In this document: one piece after another, positions 46,521-59,300 of the stretch
Layout of the letters: each line of letters starts with the position of its first letter
How positions within the stretch are numbered: position 1 is the stretch's first letter
Assembly: GCA_025765615.1 (NCBI GenBank)
Contig: JAIVFJ010000071.1
Span: 186,001-250,000, forward strand
Reading direction: 5' to 3'
DNA from: Zopfochytrium polystomum
Taxonomy: Eukaryota > Chytridiomycota > Chytridiomycetes > Chytridiales > Chytridiaceae
Length of the DNA: 64,000 bases
Notes under the pieces: model-generated
What the model saw: the letters and a program-made list of their open reading frames with translations, nothing else
The model's database searches: none
What the model was told of the DNA's origin: nothing
Made by a program: the position numbers and the translations under genes

Positions 46521-47869
46521 TCACAGGCTCGACAGCCTTTCGTCCTCACAGAGAGGCCTGGGAATTTGGTGGAGGGATCTGCGGGGCTTGGAGCACTTGT
46601 CAGAGGGCTTGATGGACTTTGACTTCTTCCAAGAGAGTGTTGTCACAAGGGGAATCCAAATGAGTCGATGGGTGTCAAGAAGGAGCTGATGGAAAGCAGT
46701 GACAAGGGTTTTAAGGACAGAGGCAGGAGGATTATCATGTGAGAATAAGGTGTCATAAAAGGATTGAGGGATGAAGCCACAAAGGAGGGAGGAAAAATTG
46801 AAACAAGATTGATGAACAAAGAGAAATTCAGGGCAGTAGAGCCAGTAAATGGGATGGGCTTGGGGAGGAGAGCAACCATGAGGTGCAGGAGGAACAGAAG
46901 AGGAAAGAGTTTCAGCAAAGGTGTTGTGAATCATGGTAATGGCATCAGCAGCTACAGGGCATTGCCCGACATGCTCTGTGGTTTCCAAAGCATGGTGGCA
47001 TCGACGACAGAGCCCATTGGGGTAGACTTGAGGGTGTCTTTGGTGTAGAACTTTTTGGGTGGGCAAAGTGTTGCTGAGGATTTGAAGTCAATACTTGCGA
47101 CAAGCAGAGCCAGGGAGGGTGCCAAAGAGGGAAGAGGGTTTAATTCCAGAGTGGAGAACAAGAAACATGGCTTCCCAATGAACTAGGTCAGGGTTGTGGA
47201 CGATGTGGGCAAAGGCTGGGGTGTTCAGAAGAGCAAAATGGTAAGAGAGACCTGTGAGGAGTCGCAGTTGTCGTCGAAGTTGGCCCAAGACTGGGGTATT
47301 TGAGATGAAGGCGTTGGCTGAGAGGATCTGTTGTGAGAGGATTGGTAACAAGGTTGGGTCAGAAGTCGAGGGTGCAGACGATGCCAGCTCGTCTGCTTGT
47401 TCGTTGCCAGCATCACTGTTGTGTCCACGAACCCAGGAAACTTGTGGAGGGGGCCAATCCAAGACTGTAGAGTGGCTGCAATGCACGCCCAAAGGGTGGG
47501 GTGGGAAGTAGTGTGCAAGAGATGACGGAGGGAATCAGAGAGAGGAGGTGTGTTGAGCACACTGTGCGGATGGGGACTAAAGGAGTTTGAGGGGAAGAGT
47601 CTCTCAAAGGTGTGAACCACTCCAAGATTGTCAAGTCGAAATGTGAGGGACAGGGAAAGCTTTGCAGTGATGGTGAGGGCAGCAAGGAGAGCAGCAATTT
47701 CAGCAGTTGTGGAAGAGGCAGAGAGTGGAGGGAGGGCAAAAGAGAATTCAAAGTTAAGCTCAAGGCAAACAACAGAGCTGGGATGATTGAGTGAATTTGC
47801 TGTGTCAACCCGATTTAAATTTTTAAAGGGTTGGCTTTTGAAGGAAAACACAGCCGTGACTGCCAGCAC
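46521..47869 (-). pseudogene. 5'-truncated LINE remnant: RNase H and C-terminal zinc-binding region
   Basis: Minus strand, from 47869 down. RNase H landmarks: TTAEIAALLAALTI (Glu), FRLDNLGVVHTF (Asp) and QVSWVRGHNSDAGNEQADEL (the GH/AD end). The later frame has LCRRCHHALETTEHVGQCP, a Cys/His knuckle usual at the end of LINE ORF2. Frame changes near 47480 and 47080 break it. No reverse-transcriptase part is present upstream; repeat copy B begins within 105 bp of the break. This is the 5' truncation expected of LINE insertion. Confidence 0.7.
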
Positions 47870-47971
47870 TGATTAACGTTACTTCGCACTGCTTGCAAGG
47901 AGAGACAATTGCTGGACGGTGAGCTGTAACCTGCTGAGCTGATTGAGGGCATGAAACTGTTTGCTGGCTGC

Positions 47972-48656
47972 ATGTGAGACTACACTGAGGTCTCAGTGAT
48001 AAAGTCTAGGGATTTTATTCGCAAAAACAAGCGTACCTATCATAAAATCGCAAGGATTGGGACCCCTATTATTATTCCCGGTTCTTTAGTTTCCAAGGCG
48101 GTATCAAAGTGTATTTGCAGCTAACCCGTCTTTATTATTGGGCCTGCTTTTACTACTTTTGTCTTAACAGTTTCTGTTGCGCCAAGGTTTTCTTAACATA
48201 TTTTCTTTTTCGGTGACTAACGGAGACTGCCTGACTGCCTAGGGATGGGGTGCCTGATAGGCTGTACCCCAAGCCCGCCTAATTTATTATTTATTTTTGG
48301 CACTTGTACATATACGCATAGGGTTGGGGGGGACTTAGGGTGGATGCTCCAAGTCAGGGGGGTTGACTTGTCAATTTTCTCTCTCTTTGTTTTTGGGCCA
48401 TTTCTCTTTTTCCTTTTTTTTCTTCAATCTGATTTCTGTCCTTTGGCACCAATACAGAGTTCCTTCAAATCCATCTGGCTTGCGAAGGTGAAGGTAGTGA
48501 GAGATGGTACACACCCGGGTGTGTACATGGTCCCTTCGTGGGGCTCCTCTCAAGGGGCTGTGGGTGGGGAATGCAGCTGGCCCCACCAGCGACTGTGTGA
48601 CATTGCTGGCTCTGTGTTGGAGTGAGGATCCCTGGCGCTTGCCTGCCACGACAACG
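47972..48656 (-). repeat. dispersed repeat, copy B
   Basis: Reverse-complement partner of copy A. Contains about 105 bp (48118-48222) absent from copy A. Its outer end carries the same CACTGAG palindrome (47983-47998). Confidence 0.8.
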
Positions 48657-50342
48657 GTGGTGGTGGTGGCGACGACTACGGCATTGTCGTCCCTGACCTT
48701 CCTGTCCCCGCAAGGGTGTTGGTGGCTGCGTCCAGTGCAGCCCCCGACACCTGAGAGTTCGATCTACAAGCGCCTGCCTCGGTCCTATTGCTGTGAGAGT
48801 GAGATGTGTGAGTATGAGTGCGATGCAATAAAGCCTGTTGGTTGAGTGATTGTGCCGACGCAGCCTGGCGGGGTGCGTGTATGATTGCAGGTGTTTCTGC
48901 GTGCGAGTTCCCTGCTGGCGACCTTCCGACCCCTACATAGTCGACTCCCTTCTCTCTCTCCCCCCATCGCTGGCAACAACAAGGGCTCCTGCAGCCCCAT
49001 CTGCGACGAGGGGTGCTAGGTCACGCCCTGTCCGTCCCGTCGCTATTAACCGCTCCTGTTGTATTTGAGATTAGGTTCCTGAGATAAAAACCCCCATTTC
49101 CCTCTTCTCTCTATTTATTCTGTGGTTGTGTTGCGCCCTCGGGAGTGCCCTTCCGCTTCCCCTCGCATCAGCCCACAGCCACGCAAGTAATCGGTGCTCT
49201 GGCACTGATCCTTCAGAGGATTGTCCCTCTGAATGCTCATTCTTTGTGTTTGAGACCCCTGTTAGACAGATCAGTAGGGAGACTTCGTGGACTAGGCAAG
49301 TAGTAGGGCTGAAACACCCCCTAGACAACAGCCCAATAAAGTTAGTTTTAGCCTATTATTTGCTTTCCCTCACTCTAGGGCCCAGATCCCTGGGTCAAAG
49401 GAGTGAGTATAGTCTCACATGCATTGCAGACAGCCAGCCGCTGGCCCCACTCAGGATGATGGCACTTCAGAACGACATGCTGCAAAGCAGATCCGTTTGC
49501 AGGGCTGGGGTCAAAGCTGCGAGCACAGTCCCAGGTCGCCTCGTAGGCCACAGTGAGCTAACGGACGTTCTGCGCCTCTCCACGGAGCTGAGAGGTCACA
49601 AGGCGATGCGATGCCCCCCTCCATGCAGGAACTAACAGATGTATCGCTTTTTGATGCAGTTCATTGGGCGCCAAGACCTCTGAAGCTCTCGCAAATGACA
49701 GGAGGCCTCCCCGTCTGTCTCCTGAAAAACTTATCTCACCCTTTTCGAGCAGGTGCCCTGAGTTCCTGAGTGCTGCAGGCACCGACAGTCAGTCGCCTCG
49801 CCTCCCTTTGAACGCGGGGGCGATGGACACCATGGTCATCGTCAATCATGATGGCTTGTGCCAGATGGCTGAACACCTGACTTTGACATCGGCACCTCCG
49901 ACGAGGAGGAAGGTCCTTCAGGCGACACGACAGGAGCAGTCTTGACACTTGCCACTTTGGCCCGCCTTTAGGCACCGAGACCGATACTCAACTGACAACG
50001 GTAGGACGCGAAGGACCATGCTGTCGACGCTGTTTTGCCTGTGGATGCAGCGCAGAGGTTGGTCGCTATCGCCGCCTCGTTGTGGTGCTTGCAATTGCAC
50101 ATTGCCTTGCACCTGGATTTCACAGTCTATCGGACGATGTACCACACAGATTTTAACGGCTCCTGTGGCCATGGAACCAGTCCGAGTCCGCACCGTTTCT
50201 GTGGCACAAGTCTCGCGACGCAGACTTCCCTGTAGGCAATCCACCCAGCATCCGCCACTGACAGATTCGACTACTCTCGGCTGTTCTATTGTGGGCATTC
50301 CAGCAAGGCGATCTGAATGGGTGACTGGGTTTTTTCTCTATA
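48657..50342. other. mobile-element debris, no gene recognised
   Basis: Includes an AATAAAGCCTGTTGG stretch (48828-48842) typical of retroelement polyadenylation regions. No intact frame. Confidence 0.4.
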
Positions 50343-50380
50343 GCCGTCTGAGCTCATCTGGGAGAGCGTAAGACTGAAGA
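50343..50380 (+). repeat. 5' half of a tRNA-Phe
   Basis: GCCGTCTGAGCTCATCTGGG then AGAGCGTAAGACTGAAGA matches the acceptor strand, D-arm and anticodon arm (GAA) of fungal tRNA-Phe almost base for base. The sequence then departs (AGCCACC) and no T-arm follows, so it is not a working tRNA. Confidence 0.7.
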
Positions 50381-51978
50381 AGCCACCTGCTATTCTGTGC
50401 GGTGGCCCCAAGCCGACACTATCTGCCCCAACGCTGTCGGTGTGGCGCTCAGGTTTCCCATTGGCTGGAGTCAAGGGGATCATGGGACTTGCTCCCTCGA
50501 ACACCTTCCGACACACAGCGCCGTGAGCTGTGCATGCACCACAGCCAAATTTGATCATTTGACTATTCTGCCAACCCGGCGCTTTGAGTGCGTGGGCCAC
50601 GTGGCCTTTGTCACATTTGGCGTCACCGACGACGACGACGAAGACGCAAAGGCGGAGTGCTCGATCGAAACGTGCATGCACACGCGCGATCTTGAGGCGG
50701 CGTTCGCGGTCACGGAGCTGTCACGGCGGTCGCTTCCAACATGACGGGGCGTTGCGAAGCATGAGAGGGCTTTGATTGAGTTGTGCAAGCACCACTTCAC
50801 TGATTTTCTGCAGACTTCGAACGTTTGCCGATGATTGGTGGCAGAGACTTCACCTGTGTGGCAGGGATTCAGTTCTCGTTAGGCCCTACTCAGGGATGGC
50901 CCCTTGGTCGTCGTTGAGGTGGCAGTCAATCCTTCCGTCAGCGCAGGTGCCTCCGTGACACGCCCGTTTGCACACATGCAGAATTGCTGCTGACGGAGCC
51001 TGGCTCACAGATAGGAGCTATCTTCAGCCGTAGCCATTTTGGGCAGACACTTCTCTCAGCTTATTCAGGCCAATGTCCTGGTTTTTCTATAGGACTCGGC
51101 ACGTTGGATTTCCGATCTTCAGGTGCTCTTTGCGACGTCGAGTTGTGGTGGGCACAGAACCTGCTGAGCCGCAAGGCTCTTTTTCATGGGTCCTGGCGTC
51201 GATTCAGGACCGTTATGGGCTGCCGTTCATCGCTTGCTGGACTGTTCTACACTTGTCATACCGGCGACCTGGCTAATGACGGTCGCTATCACCTCGCCCC
51301 ATACTTCAAGCAACATCTTCCTGGTCCGATCTGGCGCTTCATACAGCACAAGTGAGAGCAGCGCGCATGGCAGTCAGCTGCATTGGCCCATCACACCACC
51401 AACCATCTTTGTTTAGTCGATTGATAAGCCCACCACAGGCTGTAATCGTTCTCCGGCGGGGGCTGCCTCTATGCAGCTCGGCTCTCTCAGCGGTCCAGGA
51501 GCCTCCATCCCTAACGATGCGTCTCTTTGCTGCGGCAAGACAATACCCTCTGGACCTATCTCTCGCGATGTCATGCCTCGTGGCAAGCAGCACACAAATC
51601 CTCTCCAATGTTCATCGGCCTTGAGGATCCAACTGCCACCCGTTGAAGCATTGCTCGGCTTTTCCTGACAGCAGGCAGCAAGTCAGTTCGCATGCCCTCC
51701 ACACCACATCGACGCTGGGTGGTTTTTGAAGGTGGCACATTTGCAGCACACCGTTGCACCACAAGCTTCAGCGATTAGATTCCCGTCAAGGGAATCATTT
51801 CCTGTCATTTCTGGCCGTTCAGCAACGGCTCGGACACCGCTCCACACAGTCAGCACTGAGCAATGCTCAGGGTCCATTGCCATGCACCTCGTGTCTGTGG
51901 TGTCGCCAGCAGTAGTCAGCCAGACCCCCTGCGGGTTTCTTGGACGAAGTAGCACCCTGGGCTGACCGACGCAGGAGA
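50381..51978. other. mobile-element debris after the tRNA half
   Basis: Many short frames, none with a motif. May be the body of a tRNA-derived element or a decayed retroelement. Confidence 0.4.
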
Positions 51979-52520
51979 TTGTCTCAGCGTAGCGATTCAT
52001 GCAGCTTAAGCCGCGATCTCCGAGGAGGGAGGCCAGGGTGCTTTCCCACCCACGGCCTCCCGCACCCTGGGCCTTCCCTCTCGTTACCTCCATTTCTCGG
52101 TCGTTCTCTTCCCTTGGGCGGCCGTCTTGCACTTTCCTTTGTGGATTCCTCTGGTGGACATGCCTTCTCCCCCGAGCACGGTTTTCTGGGTTCTTTTTCC
52201 TCCAAAGGGGGTTTTTTCCGGTTTTTCCCCGTGGCTCGTTCCTTCTCCTCACGCACACGGCACGTTTTTCCGGGCTCTTTTTCCCCCACAGGGGGTTTGT
52301 TCCGGTTTTTTCACGTGTCGTTCCTCCTCCTGTTCCAGCCTCTCTCGCTTCGCTCTCTCGTCGCTATCGACTGAGCAAAAAAAAGATTGGCTTTTTTGCA
52401 TTTTTGTTAGGTTTTTGACCAAGATGCTCAGACTGAGCGGAACAAAGCTTTGACAAGCACCCTGGGCCTCCCTCCTCGGAGATCGCGGCTTAAGCTGCAT
52501 GAATCGCTACGCTGAGACAA
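51979..52520. mobile_element. nonautonomous element with 65-bp terminal inverted repeats
   Basis: 51979-52042 (TTGTCTCAGCGTAGCGATTC and onward) is the reverse complement of 52456-52520 with a single-base difference, enclosing about 410 bp. The interior has two tandem units of about 75 bp (52186-52330; TTCTTTTTCCTCCAAAGGGG and TCTTTTTCCCCCACAGGGGG). No transposase. No obvious target-site duplication seen. Confidence 0.8.
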
Positions 52521-52636
52521 AATCAAGTCTGCGGCAAAGGGCCAGAGACTGACCTGTTTAGCTGGGCATTTGTTCATCTGTCTTCCTCCTGCCATGTTGC
52601 TTGTCTGTGTTATGAATCACCCTCTGGAAACCTCTG

Positions 52637-52767
52637 GAACCTTCTAGAACATTCCTTCATGGAACCTTGTGGAACCTTCTGGAACCTTCTTTGCTTTCCT
52701 GACTTGTCTTGTTGTCATTGGTATCATTGGTATCATTGTATTACTAATTGCTCTTTCTGGAACTTTC
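52637..52767 (+). promoter_or_regulatory. array of perfect heat-shock elements
   Basis: Three exact arrays of alternating GAA/TTC with 2-bp gaps: 52637-52654 (GAA, TTC, GAA, TTC), 52672-52689 (GAA, TTC, GAA, TTC) and 52755-52767 (TTC, GAA, TTC), with further GAA units between. This is the HSF1 binding consensus. Confidence 0.8.
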
Positions 52768-52799
52768 TTTGAGTCTTGACAAGGAAGAATCTCAAAAGG

Positions 52800-52806
52800 T
52801 ATAAAA
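52800..52806 (+). promoter_or_regulatory. TATA box downstream of the heat-shock elements
   Basis: TATAAAA 33 bp after the last heat-shock element; transcription would run rightward. Confidence 0.65.
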
Positions 52807-53872
52807 GGGGGATGGGGAACCTGTCCCATTCCTCAAGTGAATTATTGTTTCCAACACAATCATCACTCCTCTCAGTTCCTTGTCTGCCTTGTCCTGCCCT
52901 GTTCCTGACAGTCTGCCTGTCTCTGGGCCAGTCCTCCTTGACTTGATTCTGACTTGAAATCAAATGAAATCAAGTCAGTTCCCCACTGTAATCATATTTT
53001 TAAAAAAAAGGCAAACTGAACCACGCCAATTCTACTGTATTGTTTAGACTAGTTTTAGACCTTTACAATGAATCAATTGTGTTGTGTGTGTGTGTGGACG
53101 GAAACAAGGTTGCAGGCGAGTGAGTTGCGTGGTGCCTGGCTGATTGAGCAGGCCACTGCTGAGTGAATTGAAGGTATGAAGCTGGTTGCTGACTGCGAAC
53201 GCACTGTAGATATCTGATGGAGTCTGCTGCTAAGTTGCAGAGCTGTGTCATATTGTTTAGATCCCTCACTTTCCCAACCGCCGCTCCAACCCCTTGAAAC
53301 CGTGCGGCATCAGGCAATGATTAAGGGGAAGGAAGCTGGTTGCTGGCTTCTTTGAAGCCAGCGGGCACCTGGCCTGGATGCTGATTGCTGCGGCAGTTGG
53401 CCTCACTTATTGTTCCAGAGCAAGCTTGAGTGTATATTTTCTTTTTTGCTGGCTGCTTCGCCGCCAGCCTTTTGTCGACTCCACGGCGAAGTCTGGGGTG
53501 GCCAGCTGTCCCATTGGATACTTTGTGGCACTTTGCTGCTAATCAGACCCGGTTGCAGATTTGCTTCTGTACGTAGCACCACGGTGCCGCACTTTTCCAA
53601 ACCGCAACTGAGGCTGCGAGGTGGCAGTGAACTGCGACAGGCCCGCCATCGTTGTCCCAACCGTGCTCCTTGCATACCAAAGCAAGCTTCTTTCTCCGTT
53701 CGTATTTTTTAGATGGCTACTTTGCATCCAGGCTTTGTTTCCTTCAGGCAGGTCTGTCTTTACCTTCGTTTTTTGTTACTTTGTTTATAATTTTATTTTA
53801 TTTTTTTTATATTTTTTTGAAGATTACTGATAGTACTAACCTTGTGGAAAATGCTTATAAAATTGCTGACTT
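52807..53872. other. probable transcribed part of the heat-shock-promoter element, no intact gene
   Basis: Pyrimidine-rich leader-like sequence (52820-52940), an A-run at 53002-53009 and a short CTGATTGAG/TGAAGCTG motif near 53140-53190 also seen near 47930-47965. No long frame with a motif. Confidence 0.4.
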
Positions 53873-54043
53873 TTAAACAAGGAGTAAGCACCAAATAATA
53901 GGTGGTGCTTGCTCCCTTAGTTTGAAGACGGCGCCCCTTCGGAATCCCAAGGCCCGACGGATGAAGTCCACAACGCGCTGGGCGTCGTCGGCTGAGTTAT
54001 ACGACTTGAGACACACGATGCGGCTTCCATCATCCGCCGCCAT
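53873..54043 (-). pseudogene. truncated first exon of a host gene, running into the hairpin
   Basis: Minus-strand ATG at 54043 opens a high-GC, protein-like frame (MAADDGSRIVCLKSYNSADD, then AQRVVDFIRRALGFRRGAVF) that enters the hairpin after about 41 codons and stops at 53873. The codon use changes exactly at the hairpin. No continuation was found. Most simply an exon cut by insertion of the mobile block. Family not recognised. Confidence 0.45.
53880..53914. repeat. 13-bp inverted repeat hairpin at the right edge of the mobile block
   Basis: GGAGTAAGCACCA and TGGTGCTTGCTCC pair almost perfectly across a 9-base loop. Likely an element terminus. Confidence 0.6.
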
Positions 54044-54194
54044 TCGGAATTAGGGAGAGCTCAGCCCAGTGCTCCCAGATTTTTGTTTCGACCACCCAAC
54101 TGGCAACTGGCGACATGTTCGGCGAGGAGGGGAATATTGAAGCAACGAAAGAGAGCAGTGCGGGGAACAAACAGAAAGTCTCTTGTTGTGTAGT

Positions 54195-54217
54195 CCTTCC
54201 TCCTCCTCCTCCTCCTC

Positions 54218-54278
<61 letters not shown>
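54195..54278 (+). repeat. (TCC)n and (CT)n microsatellites
   Basis: Pyrimidine tract 77 bp upstream of the first ADP-ribosyltransferase-like gene. Confidence 0.95.
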
Positions 54279-54284
<6 letters not shown>

Positions 54285-54354
54285 TTCAAATGCGCTCCTC
54301 TCTCTCTCTTTCACTCTTTCACTCGTTAAATAGCTGCAAAAACCAACATAATCC

Positions 54355-55310
54355 ATGAGTACAAAATCGACTAGAACAATGACCCACAACGCTTGCGAGC
54401 AGAAGCCAGCCTCTGCGCAAAGATCAGCAAAATTCCTCTCCCTCTTCGCGGCCCTCCTGGCCGCTATCTGCCTCTCTTTCGTCGTTCAGGAGGTCCAGGC
54501 CTCACCCGACCCCCACCCGCACCCGCTCCCCGCCCCTCTCCCTGCCCCTCTTCCCGGCGACAATGTCTATCGCGCGCTAACAAGGGAGGACCGCCAGCAC
54601 CTCGACGCCGGAAGGGGCATCCCGGCGACGGACCCTCACGCGAGCATCACGCCGCAGCAGCACCAGGCCGGTGTGAAACCGAGCCAGTACATCTCCACAA
54701 CGCGGAACGAGAACAAGGTCCGCAATTCGTTCGACAGCGGCAACGGCATCGTCAAGATCAACTTGAACAAGGTTCCTGGCAACAAGGTGGACATGACAGA
54801 GCACTCCAAGGCGAACCCGGACAAGTTCAGCGAGTTCCAGCGGGCCATCATCAAGCGCGAGAAGGAGGTTCTGATTCAAGGCCACATTCCCGGCGACGCG
54901 TGCAAGCTGGTCAGGCGTGACGGGGTGAGTGCTTGTGTTCCGACCCCTCCGCTCCCTCCGAGCCTTCACATTCTCTCGCATTTGGTCCACGTTCTACCAC
55001 CTTTTGGCTTTGGTCACCATAGTAACACACTACCATCACCCGCTCTAATCCACAAAACTCTATTCTTTGGACCTCAAACATTCGGCAGACGACCCTCTAC
55101 CGCCGTGGCTGCAGTAAGGCGGTAAAGAGCAACAGTGCGTCCAAGACTCCAAGCACCAGCCCCAGAGCTGCCGATGCCAGGGGACGATCCGGAGCACCAA
55201 ACGCCAACAACGCAGCCCCCAAGCGTGCTGCTGCTTTAAAGCCTTCCGCTGCCCCGGCAAGGGTTTCGGGCGGCAAAAAGAAGTTCCGTGCGGTTGGACG
55301 GGCGGCCTGA
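54355..55310 (+). CDS. secreted ADP-ribosyltransferase-like protein, copy 1
   Basis: Exons 54355-54924 and 55089-55310 (phase 0), 263 aa. Residues 1-26 are polar, 27-46 form a hydrophobic signal or anchor (FLSLFAALLAAICLSFVV), then a Pro/His linker. The domain (about 70-195) has, in order, VYRALT (Arg73), QYISTTR (Ser-Thr-Thr 114-116), a GIVKINLNKV strand and KREKEVLIQGHIP with Glu-x-Glu at 169-171. This is the R-S-E order of the cholera-toxin/ARTC class of mono-ADP-ribosyltransferases; assignment is by motif only, activity is inference. Exon 2 adds LYRRGCSK and a basic Ala/Ser/Pro tail ending GGKKKFRAVGRAA. It is over 90% alike to copy 2 across the domain. Confidence 0.7.
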
Positions 55311-56336
<1,026 letters not shown>

Positions 56337-59300
56337 ATGAGGACAACGCCGACTAGAAAGATGCCCCGCGAGCAGAAGCCAGCCTCTGAGCAAAGACCAG
56401 CAAAGTTTGCTTCCCTCTTCACGGCCCTCCTGGCCGCGTTGTGCCTCTATTTTGCCGCTCACGAGGCCCAGGCCTCACCCAACCCCCACCCGCTCCCGCT
56501 CCCCAACCCCCTCCCTGGCCCTCTTCCCCTCCCGGGCGACGATGTCTATCGCGCGCTGACAAAGGAGGACCGCCAGCATCTTGACGCCGGGAGAGGCATC
56601 CCGGCGACGGACCCGAGCGCGAGCATCACGCCGCAGCAGCACCAGGCCGGTGTGAAACCGAGCCAGTACATCTCCACAACGCGGAACGAGAACAAGGTGC
56701 GCACGACGTTCGACAGCGGCAACGGCATCGTCAAGGTCGACTTGAACAAGGTTCCCGGCAACAAGGTGGACATGACAGAGCACTCCAAGGCGAACCCGGA
56801 CAAGTTCAACGAGTTCCAGCGAGCCATCATCAAGCGCGAGAAGGAGGTTCTGGTTCAAGGCCACATTCCCGGCGACGCCTGTACGCTCATAAGGCGTGAT
56901 GGGGTAGGTGTTTGTGTATACACATCTCCCATCCACTCTGCTCGCCGAACTTTTTCACCCCCGCCTCACGCTCCTTCCACCTTTCTTCAACCTCCGCCAA
57001 AATACATCATCCTCACATCGCTCACTACGTTCAGTCCACACTGTACCGTCGTGCCTGCAGCAAACCAGCCAAGAACAGCGCCACAACCAAGACCCCTAAC
57101 ACGGGCGCTAGCACCACTGGTGCCAAAAGTACAGGAGGCGGTAAATCCGCCGCGTCCACAGCCGGCAAGGCGACCGCGGGAAACGGCGCAACTACTCGCG
57201 GTGGAAGCGGCGGGGCATCGAAACCCAACGGTGCCGCCGGCGGAAAAGCGGCACAGTCTCCAGCGGCTGAAGGCGGACGCGGAGCGGGTGGCAAGTCTCA
57301 GGCCACAACGGCCGGAAAGACCGGTGCGGCTCCGGGCGGCAAGGCAGCAACGACCGGCGCGGCAGCGGGAGGCAAGGCAGGGACTAAGGCTCAAGCTGCA
57401 ACGACGGAAACAGGCGGCAAGGCGGCCGGCGGCAAGGCAGCGACGACCAGCGCGGCAGCGAGAGGCAAGGCTGCGACCAAGGCTCAGGCCGTAACGTCGG
57501 GCAAGACTGGTGCGACTGCGGGCGGCAAGGCAGCGACGACCAGCGCTGGGGCAGGAGGCAAGGCAGCGACCAAGGCTCAAGCCGTAACGTCGGGCAAGAC
57601 TGGTGCGGCTGCGGGCGGCAAGGCCACGGGCGGCAAGGCAGCGGCGGGTGCGTCTGGCACAGGTGGAGGAGGTGCCGGCAAAAATAAAGGCTCAGCAGCC
57701 GGTGCCGCATCCCAGACCGGACGAAAGGTGACCGGCGGAGCCGCTGCCTCAACAACAACGGCGGGTGGCAAGGGCGGGGCCGCCGGCAAGGCTGCTGCGG
57801 CGAACAAAGGAGCCGCAGGGCAAGCCAACGCCGGGAAAACTGCTGGCGCCGCGGCCAAAACAGGCAACGTTGGCGGTGGTGGAAAGACGGGTGGAGCAAA
57901 GACGGCAGCTGGAAGGGCTGGAACAGCGACGCAACCGGGAGGTAAAACCGCGGGCGTGGGAGGAGGAGGAGCTGGACGTGCCACGTCGAAAAACAATGGC
58001 GGTGCGGCCAAGGCCACCGTCGGTGCTAAAACGGGCGCGGGCGGAAAATCGTCCGGCGCGACGACCGCCGGTTCAAGTTCTCGAACAGCGGCGAAGGCTG
58101 GCGGTGCGGCAAGCACAAAGGCAGGAGCTGCTAATCCTCGCTCAAGCGGTGGATCAAAAGCAGGCGTCGGAAAGGGTGCCGGCAATGCCGCAGGCGGAGG
58201 AGCTCGGACAGCGGCAGCTGGAAAGGGTGGAAATGCAAGGCAGCCTGCCGGTAAAGCGGCCGTCGGAGGCGCAAAAGCCGCTCCTAAAACCACCGGAGCC
58301 ACGAAGTCGACCAGCGCAAAAACAGGCGGAAGCCCTGCGGGCGTGGGTGCACGGGCGGGATCGAAAGCGAACGCAGCAAGTCAGAACGCCCGCACCAACG
58401 CTAAAGCTGGAGGTGTTGCAAAAGCAGCCGCCGGCAAGGCTGCTGTTGCCGGTGCAACTGCTAGAGGCGCGCCTAAAAATAACGAAGCCAGAGGTAGGGC
58501 TGGTGCAGCTGTTGGGAAATCAGGCGCAGGTGGCGGCGGTAAATCTACTGGCGGCAAAGCGGCCGCTGGGGGAGGAGTGCGGGCCGCCGCTTCGAAGACT
58601 AACGGCGGAGCTGCCGGCCAACCTCGCGCAAAGACTGGGGCGTCCACTCCGAAAGCTGGTGGAGCCGGTGGAAAAGCCACTGGCAGCAAAACTGCCGCGA
58701 ACTCCGCTGGCGGTGGTGCACGGTCCGCGCCAAAGACTAGTGCACCTGGAGGAAAGCAGGCTGCCAAGGCCCAAGCTCAAGGTAAGACAGGCGGCGGCGC
58801 TGGTGCTGGTGCTAGAACCGGCGGTGCTGCGAAAACGAGCGGCGGTGGAAGTGGCAGCAAGTCTCCAGGCGGAGCTGGCGCCAAGGCACCCGCTGCTGGT
58901 GCACGTGGAACGGCAGCGAAGACATCGGGCGGTTTGGTTGGAAAGGCTGGAAGCGGAGGCGGTGGTACTGCCAAGCAAGGATCCAAAGGTGCGACCGGAG
59001 GAAAGCAGGCGACCAAACCCCAAGCCCAAGGTAAAGCTACCGGCGGCGCTGGTGCTGGCACTAGAACCGGCGGCGGTGCAGCGCGACCTGTTTCGAGAAC
59101 GAACGGCGGTGGAAGTGGCAGCAAGTCTCCAAGCGGAGCTGGCGCCAAGTCATCAGCTGGTGGTGCACGTGGAACGGGCGCGGGTGGAAAGGCGGGAAGT
59201 GGAGGCGGTAGTGCTGCCAAGCAAGGGACTGCCCGAAACAACGGTGCAGGTGGAACTGGTGGCAGCCGCCCGCAGACCTCGAAATCGCCCGCTGCGAAAC

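Noticed and set aside
50343..50420. Functional tRNA-Phe gene with an intron
   Set aside because: No T-arm or 3' acceptor strand matching the 5' half was seen downstream within a plausible distance.
39500..53900. CRISPR array or prokaryotic island
   Set aside because: Repeats are dispersed, inverted or simple tandem units without regular spacers; the region is eukaryotic retroelement debris.
54043..54355. Divergent partner gene sharing the promoter of copy 1
   Set aside because: The minus-strand frame is cut after about 41 codons by the hairpin, so it is listed only as a truncated exon, not as a working neighbour.
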